Positions 62,149-64,000 of a stretch of 64,000 nucleotides of DNA are shown here, in pieces. This DNA comes from Enterocloster alcoholdehydrogenati (lineage in GTDB: Bacteria > Bacillota > Clostridia > Lachnospirales > Lachnospiraceae): the NCBI RefSeq assembly GCF_013282095.1, contig NZ_BLTJ01000006.1, positions 62,001 to 126,000 of the forward strand. The letters are read 5' to 3'. The position numbers and the translations under genes are program-made. The notes below the pieces were generated by a model that did no database searches, was not told the origin of the DNA, and saw only the letters and a list, made by a program, of their open reading frames with translations. Position 1 is the stretch's first letter. Each line of letters starts with the position of its first letter.

Positions 62149-63206
62149 TTATTTCAGCAGCTTCGGTGATAACGTTACTTCGTCAGGGGCAACGTACCGG
62201 AGCTGCAGTTTTTTCATTATCTCTTCTCCTGCCGATTCGTCTCAAGGCTTTGCGGATCATCAAATTCACCGCCGCGATCTGTTAAGACGACCAGGAGGAG
62301 AAACATAAATTCAATGCTGCGGCCCAAGGCCTTCTGCAGACGTTCAAATTACAGCTTTACAGCGCTTTCTGCACAGAGGTTCACGAGTCTGTCGATCAGA
62401 AGCTGTGTTTGAGGGAAATAGAGAGTCAGGATACATTTCGTGGATTCATGTGCAGATTTGACCGTATCCACTTCCCGAAAGTCTAGTTCGTCTGTATGAG
62501 CCCCTTTGAAATCAGCAAAGGTGCGCCCGATCAAGACCTCCCGGATCTGGGTCTGATGGGGCTTTCGCTTTTTAAACTTCACTTTCCTTTTCAGGTCGAC
62601 ATTCCGACTTAGGAGAATTCCATTGTCGATGTAGGAATAAAAGGTTAGACACATTGAGTTCGGGATGATTGGTCAGGATCATGTAGGGAGACTCTCCCTG
62701 TCCGATCAGAGGAGTGACAATGCGATCAATCAGATGGAGCGCCTTCCTTGTCAGGTTGATTCCTTCTCGGAAGGAAGTACGCAGTCTTCATAGAGTCGCT
62801 GTGTAGCTTTTGCGTGGTAGTCATATTTGCTGTGGATGGAGCATTTGTTTCTGGGTTTGTAACAACCGCTGCAGACAAAAGGAGCCCGTTCGATTCGTTG
62901 GCAATGTTCCGGTTCAAAACTGCTGCAAACGCGATTACATTTATGACAGGATTTGCATTTGATATCACAGACGAGCAGTTTGCTGCAGGCATTGGTCTTC
63001 TTACAATAAAAACGGTGGATACAGAAGTTATAGGAATTATTGAAACTGCCGCGATTCCAGAGTTTTTTAGAGATGGTGGAAGGATCTTTGCAAAGGAATT
63101 TTGCGATTTCTCGAAAAGATTTACCGTTATCTAAACTGTGTTCGATATAGAGCCAGTCTTTCAGGGTTAAGTGTTTGTGATGCCCAGGTATCAAATTTGG
63201 CATCAT
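62149..63206 (-). mobile_element. Degraded IS30-family transposase
   Basis: The first 145 residues from 63206 are intact: HKHLTLKDWLYIEHSLDNGKSFREIAKFL (HTH) and the Cys-rich region (CKSCHKCNRVCSSFEPEHC). The frame shifts near 62770 into REGINLTRKAL..LIGQGESPYMILTNHPEL, shifts again near 62650 into FYSYIDNGILLSRNVDLKRK and KRKPHQTQIREVLIGR, and most of the DDE core after residue 240 is deleted. The LTDRGGEF acidic site and the terminal LQLRYVAPDEVTLSPKLLK are still readable. So it is an inactive remnant. AAAGGAGG precedes the start. Confidence 0.88.
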
Positions 63207-63537
63207 GAGCCTCCTTTAGCCGCCGCAAGGAACTAAAAGAAGGATACATGAAAAGACATGAGAATAACAAGAGATAAATGAAAGAGTAAGTTCTACATTT
63301 GCGAGACTAAGTTCTACTTGCCAGATGAATAGTAGAATTTAAATAAATAGTTCAGGAATAGATTTCTATGGAGATTTTATGCTGACGAACATAGAAATCT
63401 ATGGTATTATGAACATGGATGGTACAATGACCAGATTTGCATGATTTGATTGAATGGGTTCAACGAAGTGCAACATTCTCAAGTTCTTGGAGGAGAGGAG
63501 AAACTTGAGATTACATGATTTTATATAGGAGATTAAA
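63207..63537. repeat. Repeat-rich flank between the IS30 remnant and the next gene
   Basis: TAAGTTCTAC occurs twice in direct orientation (about 63287 and 63308), and TAAGTTCTACT...AGTAGAATTTA (63308-63341) is a near-perfect inverted repeat. ATAGATTTCTATG (63358-63370) and CATAGAAATCTAT (63390-63402) form a perfect 13-base inverted repeat. GAAGTGCAACA near 63465 resembles IS30-family termini. No gene is seen here. Confidence 0.6.
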
Positions 63538-64000
63538 ATGAAAAAAATTGCGTTAGTTAATCATCGATATGGTTTAGAGGTAACAGGCGGGTCTGAATTA
63601 GAGTGCCGTTTACTGGCAGAAAAGTTGAAAAAATATTATGAAGTGGAAGTGTTGACAACATGTGCAATTGATGATGGAACATGGAGCAATTTTTATCCAG
63701 AAGGCGTGCAGAACGTTGATCAAATTGTTGTCAGGCGTTTTTCGACGTCTCATGATAGAATATGGGAAAACTATGAAGAACGCTTAAATAATATGCTTGC
63801 ACTAGAGTCTAATTATAAGTTTGAAGATGAAGTGCAGTGGATTATGGATCAGGGGCCATATACACCAGCATTGTTTGAGTATATTCATAGAAATTATCAA
63901 AATTATGATGTTATTATTTTTATGACATACTTATACTATACAAGTGCTATATGTATGTTAGGTATTCCTAATGCATTGTTTATCCCTACAGCACATGATG
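63538..64000 (+). CDS. Glycosyltransferase N-terminus (GT4-like), cut by window end
   Basis: 154 codons without a stop from the ATG at 63538, with AGGAGA upstream. It opens MKKIALVNHRYGLEVTGGSELECRLLAEKL; the V-x-GGSE glycine loop is typical of GT-B glycosyltransferases. DVIIFMTYLYYTSA and NALFIPTAHD follow. The catalytic C-terminal half lies beyond the window. AT-rich like the rest of the polysaccharide locus, which therefore continues past the IS remnant. Confidence 0.8.
   Translation, partial: MKKIALVNHRYGLEVTGGSELECRLLAEKLKKYYEVEVLTTCAIDDGTWSNFYPEGVQNVDQIVVRRFSTSHDRIWENYEERLNNMLALESNYKFEDEVQWIMDQGPYTPALFEYIHRNYQNYDVIIFMTYLYYTSAICMLGIPNALFIPTAHD

Noticed and set aside
1-64000. CRISPR arrays, tRNA and rRNA genes
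   Set aside because: No regularly spaced repeat-spacer array and no tRNA or rRNA sequence was recognised by eye in the intergenic regions; short or divergent tRNAs could be missed without a dedicated scan.

Overview
The window looks like chromosome of an anaerobic gut-type Firmicute of the Lachnospiraceae (Clostridium cluster XIVa). The grounds are a type III glutamine synthetase, a zinc-type L33/SecE/NusG/L11/L1/L10/L7-L12 block, a Rho with a long charged insert, an SF1 RecD2 helicase, DUF6483, PF06541 and DUF4340 families, strong AGGAGG ribosome binding sites, and many secreted proteins built from choline/cell-wall-binding repeats. Genus and species cannot be fixed from the sequence alone. 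About the first 51 kb has balanced base composition. From about 51.6 kb to the end it is clearly AT-rich, which suggests laterally acquired surface-polysaccharide DNA.

Layout. 0-7.7 kb: a promoter and fluoride riboswitch leading into a cation/proton antiporter gene broken by an in-frame TAG, then a DUF3810 metalloprotease-like gene, DUF6483, a Suv3-like helicase, a MATE exporter, a FeoA-like protein and SfsA. 7.8-11.7 kb (minus): a polar amino-acid ABC transporter operon ending in a cytidylate-kinase-like gene, with a strong promoter and a leader terminator. 11.7-16.8 kb: threonine synthase, class II aldolase, and type III glutamine synthetase behind a leader terminator. 16.8-23.5 kb: an OmpR/HK two-component system followed by a GldA/GldF/GldG-type ABC system with a DUF4340 protein; OmpR-type direct repeats sit at the ABC promoter. 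23.6-29.7 kb: an HTH-LicC-LicA fusion (choline-phosphate activation), two choline-binding-repeat proteins (one a GH25 lysozyme) and a polysaccharide deacetylase. 29.7-35 kb: RarA, Rho, phosphoglucomutase. 35-39 kb: a PF06541 membrane protein with an 11-residue repeat tail, two tandem tyrosine recombinases plus a fragment of a third, and a 700-bp non-coding area full of CCGGACGG/CCGTCCGG hairpins. 39-46.9 kb: MreB, RecD2, ComF, then rpmG-secE-nusG-rplKA-rplJL with two L1-type leader sites and an L10 leader. 47-52.8 kb: three more cell-wall-binding proteins, a decayed ATPase, and a decayed duplicate of the two-gene surface cassette. 52.8-64 kb: a polysaccharide locus (O-antigen ligase-like, GT4 enzymes, initiating sugar-phosphate transferase, Wzm/Wzt ABC exporter) interrupted by a broken IS30-family transposase.

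A common theme is the cell surface. A LicC/LicA fusion could supply phosphocholine. At least five repeat proteins look built to bind choline-type wall decorations. GH25 and NodB enzymes remodel peptidoglycan or glycan. The EPS/teichoic-type locus makes and exports a polymer. Regulation is rich in RNA-level control, with attenuator-like leaders before the amino-acid transporter, glnN, rplJ and possibly mreB, L1 sites, and the fluoride riboswitch. All family calls come from reading protein motifs by eye; no database search was run.
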